64,000 bases of DNA from Campylorhamphus procurvoides (Eukaryota > Chordata > Aves > Passeriformes > Dendrocolaptidae). The position numbers and the translations under genes are program-made. Positions within the stretch are counted from its first letter, which is position 1. Every line of letters begins with the position of its first letter. The notes under the pieces were generated by a model. That model ran no database searches and was not told the DNA's origin. It saw only the letters and a list, made by a program, of their open reading frames with translations. Positions 50,901-64,000 of this stretch are shown piece after piece. The DNA lies in contig WBMV01000852.1 of NCBI GenBank assembly GCA_013396655.1, positions 1,240,001 through 1,304,000 of the forward strand, given 5' to 3'.

Positions 50901-53341
50901 TAGCGCAATTTCATCTTATTTAATGAAGGACAGAATGAACTTCTACATTATGAAACGTAACTCCAATTAATACCAAGAAAAAAACATCCTGTGCTATTAT
51001 CAAAACGCCATAAAGCATCTGGGGTTAACAATAATCTGGTTGGAGAGTACTATATATAACAAATAAAATGCTTTATTGCTGTTCATCATTTTCCATCTTT
51101 ACAATGATACTGCACTCATGCATTAATTACAGATGTTAGATAAGCAAATTGTATCCTGATGCCCTGAAAGGCTGGCACACCAACAGCTGGAAAGGAAAAA
51201 CCATTAAATGGGTGAGATCCTTCCCCTGCCAGGTCTGCCAGCAGCGTGGGTTTACAACATAACCCTGTCAGCTCTTTACCTTCAGCTCTACTTGTGAAAT
51301 ATCTCCCCCCATAAGCAGTTTATGGATTCCAACTCGCTCTAACAGTGAAAGGCTTTTTCGGGCAAGGTAGGGGAAATTCAGTAGTTCCTGACATTGCCTC
51401 CAGACAAACCAGTAAATAATCTGCCAGCAGCGTAACAAGAGTGAGCTCTGCCATTCTGAGTTAATTTGTTTGATGCAAAGGTACAAACATACCAGAGGGC
51501 AACACTAATTCTGTTACATTAATATCTACTTAAACTAGAGCAAATGAACATTTTAACAAGACAACAAGGCTCAAGCCCCACAACAGGTACTGCGGCAGTA
51601 CTACTACACAAGACCTGTCAGAGAAAGCCCATTTTGAAGAAGAATAAAAAAACCCAAAACACTAGAAGATTTCAGCCCTGATTCTGGGGACTCTCCCCCA
51701 GAAGCCAAGTCTGGTTTGTGAAGCAGAAGAAGGATGAGCATTATCCCTTATCATGACCCTGCTGCCTCCTCCTTCCTCAGCAGTCACCCCCCAGGGCAGA
51801 GCTGCTCTGGTGCAGCTGGTTTCTCAGCTGGCCCTGGTTTTAGGTACCTGGCTCTAGCGAGCCTAGTCCTGAATGGGAAGGAGAGTGGACCACATCTCTC
51901 CAGCCAGTTCATTCAAAAAGTGTCCCTCCTGCACCCCTGAAAAGGCGAGGACAAGGACTCTGTAACCCTGTGCTGCCCCAGGTGAGGACAGTCACCTCTG
52001 AGCCTCACACAAACACCTGCAAAGAAAAAGGCATTTATGCAAGAAATGACAACCCACCTGGGCCTGCTTAGCAACAGTTTCCCTTCTCTTCGAAGCATTA
52101 ATAACATTTTTATCTACTTTCAACACCACACCTATATGGTAACATATTTAGTTCCTTTAGAAAAATAAACTACACCTGCAGCAAGGATAACTTTGTGGCA
52201 CAGCAGCAAACACTGGGTTTTGACAGCTGACTGGTCATAAAAAAACAAAGCTTTGAACAAAAGATAACATACTTAGGTGGGCCACCATTTTTGCCAAGAG
52301 TTTCAGTGAAAAGTGAGGAATAGCAAAGAGAGAGGATAAAATACAATAGCCTTGAAGTAAAAGAAGTCTTACAGACAACAGTGGCCTGAAAGGAAGGAGA
52401 AACTAACAGAATATGTCACTAGGCACAATTAACAGCTGGGTAAGAAACAGCCAGATTTCAGAGGAAATCCTCCTTCTGTAGACATTTAAGGGTGACAATA
52501 AAGCTTAAACTGTCACAAGCATTTGATTAGTGTGTTGCAGATGGAATTTAAAACTGGCACGTTAATAATGAAGAACTCCCCAGGGTATCAGACTCCAATT
52601 TGTGCCTTTCCTCCTTTACCTAGACCAATCAACCCACATTCGTGCTTTCCCACCACCTGACAAAATACATCTGCTGATAAACAAACAGCTTTTCCTAGAA
52701 ACAAATTAAATATTTATGCCATTCTATTATGGATGTAAACACTTCCACATAATTTTCTAGCTGCAGATCAGTACCTTCATTGCAAAACTTAATCGTGCGC
52801 TGTGCCCTGAAAGCTGCTTAAAAGTATGTTTTAGAAACTGTTCACAGAAGGTAATAAACCATACTTAAAGTCACATAAAACTTATAATCATTGTTCCAGC
52901 CATTTTAATACTGAAAAACAACTGCGTTCAGAAGTCAAACAGCCTTTGCTAACACTACATATGCCCTTCCAGTACCTAATTAGCTGATAATACTCTGGGT
53001 GCCTGTAATGCACAATTCAAATGCCTTGCTTACCAACGTGTTTAGCATTCTGCAAATAAGTCTTTGCGCCAATTAAATCCCTTGTTATTATGAAAATGCT
53101 TCCATACTGTTGTAATAACACAGGATAACACAGTTAATGCTACTCTAATCATGAGGCTATTCTTTGAATAATTGTGGGATTTATGAGTAATCATTGCTAA
53201 GGATATGCCAGTATTCAGTACAGAGTACACAAAATCTAATAACACCTTTCAAATAAATTTGATTAATGTTACAGTATCCTTTAAGTGAGGCATGTACATA
53301 AAAAATCTTCCCGAGCCACTGAGAAGCAGTATTTCACAGTG

Positions 53342-53391
53342 CAGTAATTTACTGCAGCAATTCCACAGTAATTTACAAACACAGTAATTTA
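53342..53391. repeat. Three spaced copies of CAGTAATTTA
   Basis: Exact ten-base copies lie at 53342-53351, 53366-53375 and 53382-53391 with unequal spacers. Each contains a TAATT homeodomain-like core. Confidence 0.8.
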
Positions 53392-54405
53392 AAAGTGTAT
53401 GCAGATAACAAAAATCTATTTTTCTTCTCAGTATCTGAAAATATTACTAAATATCAGATTTGATCCAATAGAAGATTATTATTTCCATTTTCTCTATAAC
53501 AGGCAAGTTAGGAAAGACTATTTGTTCACAGGAAACTTTTGGGGCAAACTCAGGAATGAGTCCAGACTTCCCATCAAAGAAACCAGCAAAAGTCAAGAAC
53601 GTGCAGCATCTCCACAGAAATATTTAACGGCACTGGTTTATGGTTTAGTCCAGTTCTAAATTTTTCTGTTAAAATCATGTACAGTAGGAGAAAAACTTCA
53701 CTCATCATCAAAATAACCACATACATTACTTACACAGTAAGACAAACATTCATTAATTAAGGTAATTATCTTACAGTTACCTGAACAAAAAAGTATGGAG
53801 CTGCAGAGCAAGGAACTCCTACTATCAAAAAGACTAACACTAAAATTTAGAACTATTAGGAACTCTAAGAAAATCAGTAAGACTTTGAGTGAGTAACTCA
53901 ACATGATCATTTACAAGGTACAACTAAAGAACAAAATTTAAAAACACAGCAACTACTAAAACCCTTCAACGTGGTAGAGGAATGGAAACATTTTCAAGAA
54001 TTATTTAATTAGTTACTTACATATATGGAGACATTTAAACTGATTTTCACACAGAGGACTAGCCAAACCTGCAGAAACCTCACCGTGGCAGCGAAGAAAT
54101 ACAGCGGCAGATTAGATCACTTCTTCCAGGCTGAATTAGCCCCAAAATTCCTTCACCTGTGGTTCATAAAAGCCCCACCTACCCAAACCCATGCAGCCTC
54201 CCACTGCTCACTCCTGGGCACAGCTGGGACAGGTGCCAAGGAGATCCACCTGTGTGCAATCACCTGCCCGCCCCAGCAGCACACAGGATTGGCAAAGCTG
54301 CCCAAGGGTGGCACCAGTTACGCTGCATGAAGGGCAGAATGAGCATTCACTGGGATCCACAGGGGAAAAACAAAGGAGCCAGGACTGAAATGAGTGCTTG
54401 AAGAG

Positions 54406-54419
54406 ACACACACACACAC
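54406..54419. repeat. (AC)7 microsatellite
   Basis: Seven perfect AC units lie between AAGAG and CTCATC. Confidence 0.93.
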
Positions 54420-56570
54420 CTCATCCTGCAGTTCAGCTCTGCGAGCCTTTCTGACACAGAATATCTCTGGAGCATTAACTCAGTGACACCTGCAAGGGTT
54501 GTGTTTGCATTCTCAGGACACTGGAAAGTTCCAGGTTCCCTGCACTGCTCTACCAACACGACATCCAAAACTGCTTGGAAAAAAAATATTTTTTAAATTG
54601 CTTATCTGTGATGTTCATTCGTAATACAAAAGGAAAACATGAAGATGTTTGCTAAACAGCCAAGTATCATTTGGCCAAACAAATGGACACAGACAACTTC
54701 AAGTTAATTAGAAAAAGTAATTTGTAAAAGTTATTCTCTAAGATATCAATATTTATACAGTACATTAAAAATATAATAAATACATACAGAGAAAGGAAGT
54801 GAAAAATCACAACAAGCTGCTCCAGATAAACAAATCTGTTTATTTTTTTCCCTCAGAAGACATTGGTTACTCAGGCGAAACACTCTATTAGCAGATCATG
54901 CCAAAAAGAGAAGACTAAATATTCCGGAGATTAATAATAGCTAAACTCTGGCTTCTGGTCTCCTGCCCAGTGAATGGTTTTCTAAAGGAACAACAATATT
55001 ACTATGCCAACCATCACTACACAGCTTTGGACTCCACCTCTTCCTTTTTTAAAAACCAAATTACCCACATACTAAAAAAGAAACATTTACTGGTTTTATA
55101 ATGTCTCAGTCAGGTGGACAAAGCTCACCCAAAAGGCATTAGTATCACCAAATCAAGCCAGGCAATTCCACATTAACAGCAGCATTCAGCAGCATCCTAC
55201 AGGAATTTATTACAGGAAAGAAAAAGGAATTTGGCACACAGATACAGCACTAGACTATTAAAATAGTGAGATAAGAACAGATGTGAAAAGCTCTTCAGGA
55301 AGATAGCTGTTCTCAACAAGTCTTTAATGGAAAAAAAATAATCAAATTCTTATTTAGTGCACCCAAAACACATCACTAAATACACTGCACATGAATTGAC
55401 ACTGTGCCTCAGAGGCTAAATAACAAGATTTCCACCCAGGGCAAGGGCCTCAAATTACACATTAAGTATCAGATCACACATCTACCTTCATTCAAACTGG
55501 GTTCTTAGCTTGGAAAAAAGAAAATCTTAACTTTCCTAGAATGCTGAAATTTGGGGTTTTGAATGCTAACGATTTGTTGTCTGAATTTGATCAGAAGCTT
55601 TCCAAAACGTTCTTACCTATAGATGTACCACATACTCTACGAACCATCTGTGGCAATCTACCAGTTCATTGCAGCATTCTTACAAAATTAGAGCACACTA
55701 AATGATTTATTTTTTTTACCAAACATGTAAAATTGGTTTAGCTAAATTATACAAGTACTTTGCATGGAAAGAATTTGTTTTAGCAAAGCAAATATCTGAA
55801 AATATCAGATTCCAACCTATTTTATTACATCTAGGTATCCAGGGAGTCATGTATGGTTTTCTTTCTTTTCTGCTGTTTTATTACTTAGGATCTTTAATAT
55901 GTGAGGGAAACAAGTACAGTTTCATGAAACTACTGAGGAGAAAGGCAGAGGCACCAAATTGGTACAGTTCGAAGACTGAGATTAACAATTTATGACAGCC
56001 AGTCTAATCTTTTAGTAGTAAAATAAGTAAAGAAGATTGTATGTCTGAACTTCTTACTGATGCTTCATTAATCTACTTGCTTACATATATAGAGAGAGTT
56101 CTGTCAGCATGTGCCACACCCCCAGGCAGGTGACTGTGGAGCAGCTCTACCTTTGCATCCACAGAAAGAATTCCACAGTGTTTCAAAGTGATCACTTTCA
56201 ATGAAAAAATTCCTCAATAGCCATTTTTATGAAGCATCCAGCACTTGGCATCATCGCCAGCACCTCTGCCTGTCCACACCTTTAACTTCCATCCTGAAGT
56301 TAAAAGATAAACAACCTTCCTCTGCCTTCCAAGCTGTCACTCTGAAAGCCACCCATAGGCAAAATCACAGCTACAACAGGAAATTGTTAAATAAATTAAG
56401 TACATGCCTCGACTCATCATTTGAATCAATGTATACAAAACATGTGCCACAAATAATACAATGAACTGTATTAACATTTTTATCTTAATTTACATTTACT
56501 GGTCTAGTATGAAAATTACTTTTTTTTTCTTTAATGCAGCACCTGGCAGTAATCATTAATATTACATTTC

Positions 56571-56584
56571 ATTTGCATATGCAT
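56571..56584. promoter_or_regulatory. Octamer plus near-MORE POU motif
   Basis: ATTTGCATATGCAT contains a perfect Oct octamer (ATTTGCAT). It also differs from the MORE palindrome ATGCATATGCAT by one base over 12. Nearby are AATCATTAATATTA homeobox-like sites. Confidence 0.35.
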
Positions 56585-57884
56585 TACAGCACCATCCAGA
56601 AACACAAGCTAGAGGAGCAATATGCCAAACACAACATCTTGAAGAATTTCAACCTAATTTAAGTGCACAGATTTTTTTGGATAACACATAAGACCTCTAT
56701 TAGGTATCCATATGCAATTCACTTCAACCAACAGCTTCACAGAAGAGCAGCTTATTAGTTGCAGGTAAAATACCCAAGCACAAAGAGTAACTCAGAGTCT
56801 GAGAACACAGAAAATTCTTCTTTTGGTTTTGATTGGTTTTGCATTTATCAATGTAGTTGATAGCAGTTAAGCCTCAAAGCCTGCATGAGCAATTGAAATC
56901 CTGCAATTTATTTTGATTCCAGAGTTCATTTTGTTAAATCTGGCTTTCCAGTTAATAGCCAAACCCAAAAATCACACATGTCCTTGGTAATGAACTGAGC
57001 CTAGCTCGAGATCCAAACAAAGGTCTTCTCCCCTCCTGTCCCCTTGGCCAGGGGTGGCAGCTGAAGGGACCCCAGTTCCCACCACCCAACCATTTCCTCT
57101 GAAGATGGGTAACTGTGTCCATGTGTGACTGTGACAGCCAAGCCTTCCCAGATGGGTTATCAGACACTCCCTAAAGTCAGACCTGTGAACCTAAACCAGA
57201 GGATCTTGTCTTTGTTCTGCTAGCCCCGTTCCAAGGGGTTTTGGCACAACCCACACCCCCAGCCCCTCCAAGGCTTGTACAAAGCACAGTTCCCACTCTC
57301 TCTCTTTTCTCTGGGTTTGTCTGCTGTTGTGGTTTGTGCTCCTGGGCAGTGAGTGATAGCTGATGAATATCTTCCTAACTGCACTATGTGAAACTGGATG
57401 GAAGGAACCTGTTATTGATGGCACAATACATTATAATGGAATTTTATATAGATCTTATGGATTTCTTCCCCCTTCACCTACAAGCATTATTTTAGAGAGA
57501 GGTTTAAGCAAGAGTCAACCTGACTTTTGTTTTAATCTCTCAACTATGACAATATAATTAAGCTGTGAATGATATATCAAAGTGCCATACACAAAGACGA
57601 ATTGACAGGAGTAATTTTTACTACTCAAAAGCTTCTGGTTTCATATATCATAATATCCTGTAAAGCAAGCCCACAGACATCTGCTTGACTGCAAAAGCAA
57701 TAGCTCGGTACAAACCTCAATTCATCCTTCAAACAGCCATATCTGCTCCCTGCTTATTCCTACCACCACGTGCATCATTACAATTGGAACCTGCATCATT
57801 CATTAATTCACTTCCTTATTAACTGCTTACCACTAGGGTAAGGAAGGCAGGACTTACCATATTCCTGCATGGCAGTTTTGCTTC

Positions 57885-57996
57885 TTTTAAAGGTGCTGAA
57901 GAACAGAATTCGGCACATTGGTGGACTTGGCACTGCTGGGTTAATGGTTGCACTCAATGATCGTAGAGGTATTTTCCAACTTAAATGATTCTACAT
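57885..57996 (+). mobile_element. CR1 LINE extreme 3' fragment
   Basis: The plus strand reads TGGTGGACTTGGCACTGCTG, then GGTTAATGGTTGCACTCAAT, GATCGTAGAGGTATTTTCCA and ACTTAAATGATTCTACA. This is the sense-strand CR1 3' end with its terminal ATTCTA octamer decayed. It lies antisense to NAALADL2. The left boundary is approximate. Confidence 0.9.
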
Positions 57997-59036
57997 CTGG
58001 TTAGGATCCAAACAGGTCTCCTCTTTTTCTTTTTTTTTTAATTTTAAAAAAAATGGAAAGGAAGATTTGCATTCAAGCTCTCATTAATTCTCACTTTACT
58101 TCTCATTTTGAAGTTTCTCAGAGCTGGAAAGCATCTTAGTTTTGTACCTACAAGAATGAGAACCTCATTTTCAGCTAGGATCCTAAGGCGCTGCTGTAAT
58201 GCAATTATTATTATCATCACGGCCGCTATCAGCCCAATCAATCTGAGTTTGTGCTTCTAATGAGTTCGTGTCTTAGGGCAGATAATGTTCAGGCTATTTT
58301 TTTTTGTTGTTTTTTTGTTGTTAGATAACCATTCTTTGCAGCAAATAAATTGAAAGCTTGATCAAAAAAAATTAGTACTTAGAGAGCAACTATGAAAAAT
58401 CTGATTACAGGCAAACATTATCAAGAAGAGCAAATTAACCTAGCTCGTTTGGGGGGTGATTTGTATTTTCTGGGTTAAGAGATATGACTTGGCCAAGAGG
58501 CAATTTTCTTATATCTTTGCTGCTTCTGTAGACGAATAAAATAATTTCCTTTAAATAAATAAATTATATGGGGAAAATTAAATAGTCTCCCACAGAGACC
58601 ACATGTAGAAGGAACGCTTGCTATTTAAATGGCTGTTTTGGCAAAACGGAATTTCAGGAAATTTCTTTTCTGCCCATTGCTGTGAGATTCATGGCACTAA
58701 ATCTCCCTGTCTTCCTCCGACAACACCAGGGATGGTTCCTTCTTGGCCATAAGGTGCCAGAGAACCTCCAGCTTGAAAAAAAAAAACAAAACAACCAAAC
58801 TTAATCTGTTCTTGGCTGATAAAATACTCTGCCACACAAGTCCCAACTGTGAGTAATGACTATTCAGCCATATGAATTAGCCCTGGATTTACAGTGATAG
58901 AATCATTTTCAGTGGCGTGTTTGCAAGTTTTGCATTGAAGACACCCTTTCCAAGGCAAGCATATAAAGAAAAGTGAAGGTGAAAACTTTTTCATTATCTT
59001 AGAAGACAGCCTATTATCCATATCACTTCCTCAGAT

Positions 59037-59060
59037 ATCCATCCATCCATCCATCCATCC
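59037..59060. repeat. (ATCC)6 tetranucleotide microsatellite
   Basis: Six perfect ATCC units in a row, followed by ACACC. It is likely to be length-polymorphic. Confidence 0.97.
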
Positions 59061-62000
59061 ACACCTAATGAGTCCTGTGATTTAGTCAGAACACATTCAT
59101 AAAGATGATTCATAGCTGTTATGCAGCCACTTGATGTTAATAGCAAAGCTGATGTCTTAAATCACAGCTGTTTCCCTATGATAGCCAAGGGGCAAGGCAA
59201 TACTTTGGAAAACACAGGAAAGAATTCATCAGGGCAACTCTACAAACGCAACATTTACAAGAAGAGTGTAAAGCAAAACATCAGGGTCAAAAGTACTCTA
59301 ACCAAATCGCTAAACAGTACCAGATGCTGTATAACTAAGAAGTTAGTAGTTATTGGTCCTTCCTCTGAATATGATTAATATTGCCAAAAAATTTACCATA
59401 TCAAGGTTAAAAACTTCTATATTTAATTTTCATTTTATCTATAATCTGGCTTTGCTGTTCCATAAATATGTCCTTAATAACAAGAGGCAAATAAAGTGTC
59501 ATTCTTTCCCATATGAGTAAGTATTTAAACACAACTGAGAAGAGTAAATTTTAACCAAAAATAATTCTAAAGCAGTTAAAGAAATTTGCTAATTTTCAAT
59601 TGTATTGATTAAAGAATAGGTAATACAGTATGTTAACAGTGCCAACCAGCAATCAAATGACTCAGTGTCTTCAGGAAAACTACTTACATCCTTCAGTTTT
59701 AACTAATAATTAAGATCTGCTGGATCGCAGAGCATACATAGTGTTACAGGGTTGAATCCTCTCTACATCCACCCCACTCAGATGCAGTTTGACCAAGGAA
59801 CACTTAATTTATGAGTGGCAGACTCTGGAGTTTTAAAGAATTGTAGCTTTACAGCCAGGGAGGAAGGAACACAGGAGTACAACTGGCATCACACAAAAGA
59901 TAACAATTAGGCACAAGATACCCATCAGCTCTTGGAAGTCTCTTAGCAAGTTCACAGACACAGAGATGTTGCAGCATCAAGCTCTGGTGAGAAATGGGTG
60001 CATTTTTAACTGGAATCACCAATTCCTGTTGTTTCACTTGCTTTCAGCAGGACTCCAGTTGCCTTACTCATCATTGTTAAACATATCTAAATACATCTAA
60101 ATGAATCCAGCAGGATTTCTGAGAAAGCAGTGACTGAGGTGTGATTTTGCAAAGTGCTACCCTGATCCCTGCCTCTGTTCTTCTGGCTAGTAATTTTAAC
60201 AATAGTAATACTGAACTTAAGTTCCCATTAACAACCAAATGGCATTTTTAACAAGGAATGATTGCCAAACTGGAAAAAAAAATAAAAATACAGAGACGAG
60301 AACATAATGTGCATACACCCAAGCAAAGTGGAATAATTGCATAGATTAAGTAGGTCAACTACAGGTATAGATTTCTTTTAAGATGATCCAAAAAGGTATG
60401 AGAAATTGCATGTAAAGGCACGCTCCAAAAGAATTCCCAACTGCAAACAGGCTTGTCTTACTCAAATCAAGGGAGGCAAAACTGAAACCACCTACCCTAA
60501 GGAGCTTCCACTGGAAAGCAGGTCTTATTTCCCAACTTGCTCGCTGGAAAGCTGCTGTGGAATAACCGGAGTGACGGCTGAGCACATGTCACACAACTAC
60601 TTCTTCATGATATTTTTGTCAGGTGATTTGTAACCAGGAGCCTGGATTGGATGGGAAATTATCTTCTTTACAACTGCTGCCTGGTGTTTTGCATTAGAAG
60701 AAGTTGCTATTCAAAATACAGGAATAGAGCAATTGGTGCCTTCCTCATAGAGAGCTCTGAAGTTTTCTATTAATATTTAGATTTGCAATGTGATTTTCAA
60801 TACAAAGCTAAGCCTGTGTATCCAAAACAAAAAGGTGAAAGGAGGTCAAGAACAAGCCTCTCATTTCAGGGGGGAAGGGGAGTTAGTTCCAAAAGGAAAA
60901 AAACCCAAACCTCTCAGGAAGAAATTGCTGATGGCTCTTGGGCATCTTGTGGATCAGTTTGGTTAGTGGGTTTTGGTGGAGACCTAAGAAAAGACATGCA
61001 CACACATGCAGATTTCCTTCAGCTGCTAAATGCACGTGGAGATTTTTAATTTACAGACGTTTTCAGCTATTGGGAGTCTTTTAGCCTTGTGAAACTCTCA
61101 TAATTTTCTTCCTAACTTTTAAAAAAAATTATTTTGAGAGAGAGGAGTTGAAATTGGAATCATCAAACCTCAAGCAGGCCAGCAGGAGAACCTTTAATTT
61201 CTGGAAGTGCTTAAACATTAGGTTTATATAATGAGAAATTCATGTTAATCCTAAAGAAGTCTGTTTTCCCCTTAACTCCTCACACATCTCAAAAAGAAGG
61301 TGCTTCAGCACACAAGTTTAATACAGCCCCTGGAAATCCGCATTTCCCAGGAACAGAAGCACGCACAGACCCTCTGACCACAAGCCACAACCCCAGTGAG
61401 GGGTCAGCACTTGTGAGACATTCTGTTACAAGCACGCATTAATCTCCCTGTAAACCCTAGAGTGGGAAAACAGACTCCTCAAGGTGTCTGGCCTCGCCAA
61501 AAGAATAAAAAACTCGGCGCTGGGCAAAACCTCTCACCTTTCCACTCCACTCCATCACACACCACGTCCTCGCTGAAGCAAAGCCACACAGAGGCAGCAC
61601 TCACATCTTCAGCAGGATGGATATTCACTCCTCCCTGCCCGTGAGACAGCACAGAGACATCTCTGTACACGGCATTTCTTCTCCACAACTCCTGCAGGGC
61701 AACGCTCACAAAGTGAGCTCTGGGGTGGGAGACTCCTGGCGCATGAAATCCTGCATGTGTTGGCAACCCTGGCTCAGAGCCTCCAGGGGAGCGAAGAACA
61801 TGATCTTACTGATAAGAATATGTATTAAATAAAAATGCACAGCTTCCCATGGCTGGAAAGTTTGCTGCTCCCTCCTCCACCCAAACCCCAAAATCTATGG
61901 ATATTAAGGAATTGTAAACACCTTTATAGAGATTAGTACATACATTCCTCTCCGTGGTGAATGGCAGTTTTATTAGTGCAGGAGGAAAAAAAAAAGACTG

Positions 62001-62822
62001 AAACAAAACAAAGCAAACTACTGAAGAACAACCTGTCATTGTAAACTAATGGAGTTTTGGGAGGATCAAGGAAAGTTCCTGAAGTTTCTTCCTCCCCTTT
62101 ATAATGTCATGTTTCTAATTTTCTTCATTTGTATTTATAAACATTGGATTACACAACTATTAATCTAGTTGAGAACTGCACAAAAGCTCACTAAATCTGT
62201 CTCTAATTATTTTGATTAATAGTCCAAAATGATCAGCTTCTCAAATTAACAACCTAAAGGAACTGGTATAGGATAAAGGATATTTTTCTTAGTAAACAGG
62301 TTCTTCAGTCATTTTAGTTAATGAAATCTTGAGCAGTTCATTCAGTAGTAATACATTCTAATTCACCATGACTACCTATTTATGTCAATTTGAATCAATT
62401 ATGCTGCCACTATGGATTTATTTATTATTTTTCAATTGCACTAAACTTTGTCTCATGTTTATTTTGATACAGCAGAAACAGATCTCCAAGTGCTGAGAGC
62501 CTTGGCCTTATTCTTTTCACTGTATCCAGAGTTTGTACTATATCTTTTTTTATTGTTACTACTCTTACTATTCACCAATAGTAATTTTCAGAGGACAGAT
62601 TCTCCATTTAATACCTAAGCTTTGCAAAACAGTCTTAACACATCAAATATTTATTAACAAATCAAGAAAAAAACATAATGACAAAAATGCTATAGGAATT
62701 ACTGTTAACACTGTGTCCCTCCATTCTGTGATTACTCCTCCAAAGTCTGTTATTTTACAGTGATTTTTAAAGAATATTACAGGAAGCTGATCACACAACC
62801 TAAATTATTGATACGATTTATA

Positions 62823-62835
62823 AGAGAGAGAGAGA
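62823..62835. repeat. (AG)n microsatellite
   Basis: Six and a half perfect AG units in GATTTATA-AGAGAGAGAGAGA-CTATATA context. Confidence 0.93.
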
Positions 62836-64000
62836 CTATATAAGGAGGGTCTTATCAAACTCACAAAGAAAGTATCAAATATTTTCAGTTCTACATTGAG
62901 TTACAAAGAAGGCAATATGCCCCCCAAGCATCAAGTCACAGTGCTATGGGCTAATAGGAAAAGAATAACATTCAAATGAATGGCAGTTTCTTTTGCCATC
63001 TCAAACACACTGAAGCTTCAGAGTCCTCTCTTAAACAAGAACTGATAGCTCTTGCTCAGTGTATTTTCACCAGCAGTCCTTTTTCTCCAACATCTCCCAC
63101 CAGTAAGGGTTTTCTTTTCTTTTTTTTTTTGTGTCCCTTGAACTAAAAACATGAACAGCCCCGCATGGAAAATTAAGCCCTGCAGAACATAACGAGAAAC
63201 TTTCCCACAGCTGCAGGGAGCCAAAGGGATTGTTCATTAAGAATTAGACTTCAAACTGTATTGATATGTCAATGCCATAGGGATTAAATATATGTCTCAA
63301 GGGTGGCAAAGACAACTGAAGTTTCTGCTTTGTCCATCGCCACCCATTCTTAGGATGGCTGGAATATGATGCACCAAAGTGCTTCGATGGCAAATAACCA
63401 AATGGCCATGGCTTTTATTTCTCTTGCTATTGTCTTCTGGCATTATAATGTGCAATACTATTGTGATGGTTGGTCTTCTACTATAGGTCTCACCTTTCTG
63501 TTAGGAATTTTTTGTGGCCAAAATGGTGAAACATGGAGTACTTATTCAGCAGATCCTCCTGGATGTGCCATCGATTGCACCCCTCCTTATCATTTTCCCA
63601 AGGTAGATGCCACATGTTTCATGGTCCCTACAAATCCTATTTCCCTATTTGTAGAAAGTTTGTATTGATTCAGAGGAGCTCTTCTCTGACACAGGGAAGA
63701 GAAGAAAATGGAGAAGTCCTACCCTCAAATATGTATTGAAAAGCTAACAGAACCTAAAACACTGTTGGTGAAGAACTTGCTCTCACTTGAAGATTCCTCT
63801 TATAAATTTCAAATTACATGCCCAGTTTAAACAAGTTTGTGTTCAGTACTTCTGTCATCATCCAAGTTATTAACATTCATTCTTTAGTACACGTGAGTAA
63901 CCAAGACAGCAAAGATTAAAAGGGAAAGTCAATAGCGAAAACAACTGGTTTGGCAGCTGCATGGAAGAAACAGGAGTGGTTCAACCACTAAATTCTCACA

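Larger units (their letters stand above)
48000..57884. other. Non-coding DNA without recognised genes
   Basis: It includes a motif-dense stretch at about 48101-48262, a triple CAGTAATTTA repeat at 53342-53391, a (CA)n at 54406-54419, and the near-MORE motif at 56571-56584. A 142-codon minus-strand frame at 49937-50365 has no recognisable domain or splice context. Confidence 0.5.
57997..64000. other. Non-coding DNA without recognised genes
   Basis: AT-rich sequence with T-runs (58028-58040 and 58298-58322), the (ATCC)6 tract, an (AG)n at 62823-62835, and a GC-richer patch at about 61290-61780. A 100-codon Cys-containing frame at 63366-63668 is noted as a finding. Confidence 0.5.

Noticed and set aside
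58890..58910. GATAGAATCATTTTCAGTGG, which resembles the start of a CR1 end
   Set aside because: The following bases do not continue into CR1 3' sequence, so the match is too short.
59475..59512. Minus-strand ATG at 59512-59510 encoding MGKNDTLFAS, slightly like the start of mammalian NAALADL2 (MGxN plus acidic residue)
   Set aside because: The match covers about five residues. The only in-phase GT gives a poor donor (T|GTTATT) and the peptide would be shorter than expected. Not enough to call the first coding exon.
1..64000. CRISPR array, tRNA/rRNA genes, intact transposon or endogenous retrovirus
   Set aside because: No regularly spaced direct repeats, no tRNA A/B box pair recognised, and no paired long terminal repeats or gag/pol/env-like frames were seen on reading both strands.

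Overview
The window is AT-rich vertebrate nuclear DNA, almost entirely intronic or intergenic, and most likely from a bird. The evidence for a bird is a set of CR1 LINE fragments whose 3' ends carry the ATTCTATG-type terminal repeat (seen as its reverse complement near 20.72, 30.05 and 44.39 kb), no mammalian Alu, B1 or L1-like copies recognised, and low repeat density. The species cannot be named from the sequence. There is no bacterial-style gene organisation: the many 60-140 codon open frames are chance frames.

One protein-coding exon is well supported, on the minus strand at 12136-12637. It encodes the cytosolic tail, the single transmembrane helix and the start of the lumenal/extracellular part of NAALADL2 (N-acetylated alpha-linked acidic dipeptidase-like 2, a PSMA/NAALADase relative of the M28 peptidase family). 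It has a clear 3' acceptor (TTTTGCTAG) and 5' donor (CAG|GTATGT). NAALADL2 is a very large gene with long introns in mammals, so 1-12135 is read as the intron downstream of this exon, and 12638-64000 as the intron and/or 5' region upstream of it. No other NAALADL2 exon was recognised on either side.

The rest holds CR1 fragments (about 19.7, 20.7-21.1, 22.6, 30.05, 33.5-34.1, 44.4-44.75 and 57.9 kb), short microsatellites and homopolymers, and a few short sequence motifs that stand out. These are a CTCF-like site at 9.44 kb, a perfect 21-bp palindrome made of two RUNX-type cores at 30.36 kb, an exact POU-dimer (MORE-type) palindrome at 40.56 kb with a near copy at 56.57 kb, a small CpG cluster at 38.45 kb, and a C-rich tract at 47.98 kb able to form a G-quadruplex on the gene's strand. 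These are motif-level candidates for regulatory DNA inside a large developmental-type gene, not proven elements. I found no CRISPR array, operon, tRNA or rRNA gene, intact transposon or endogenous virus, and no sign of a new multi-gene system.
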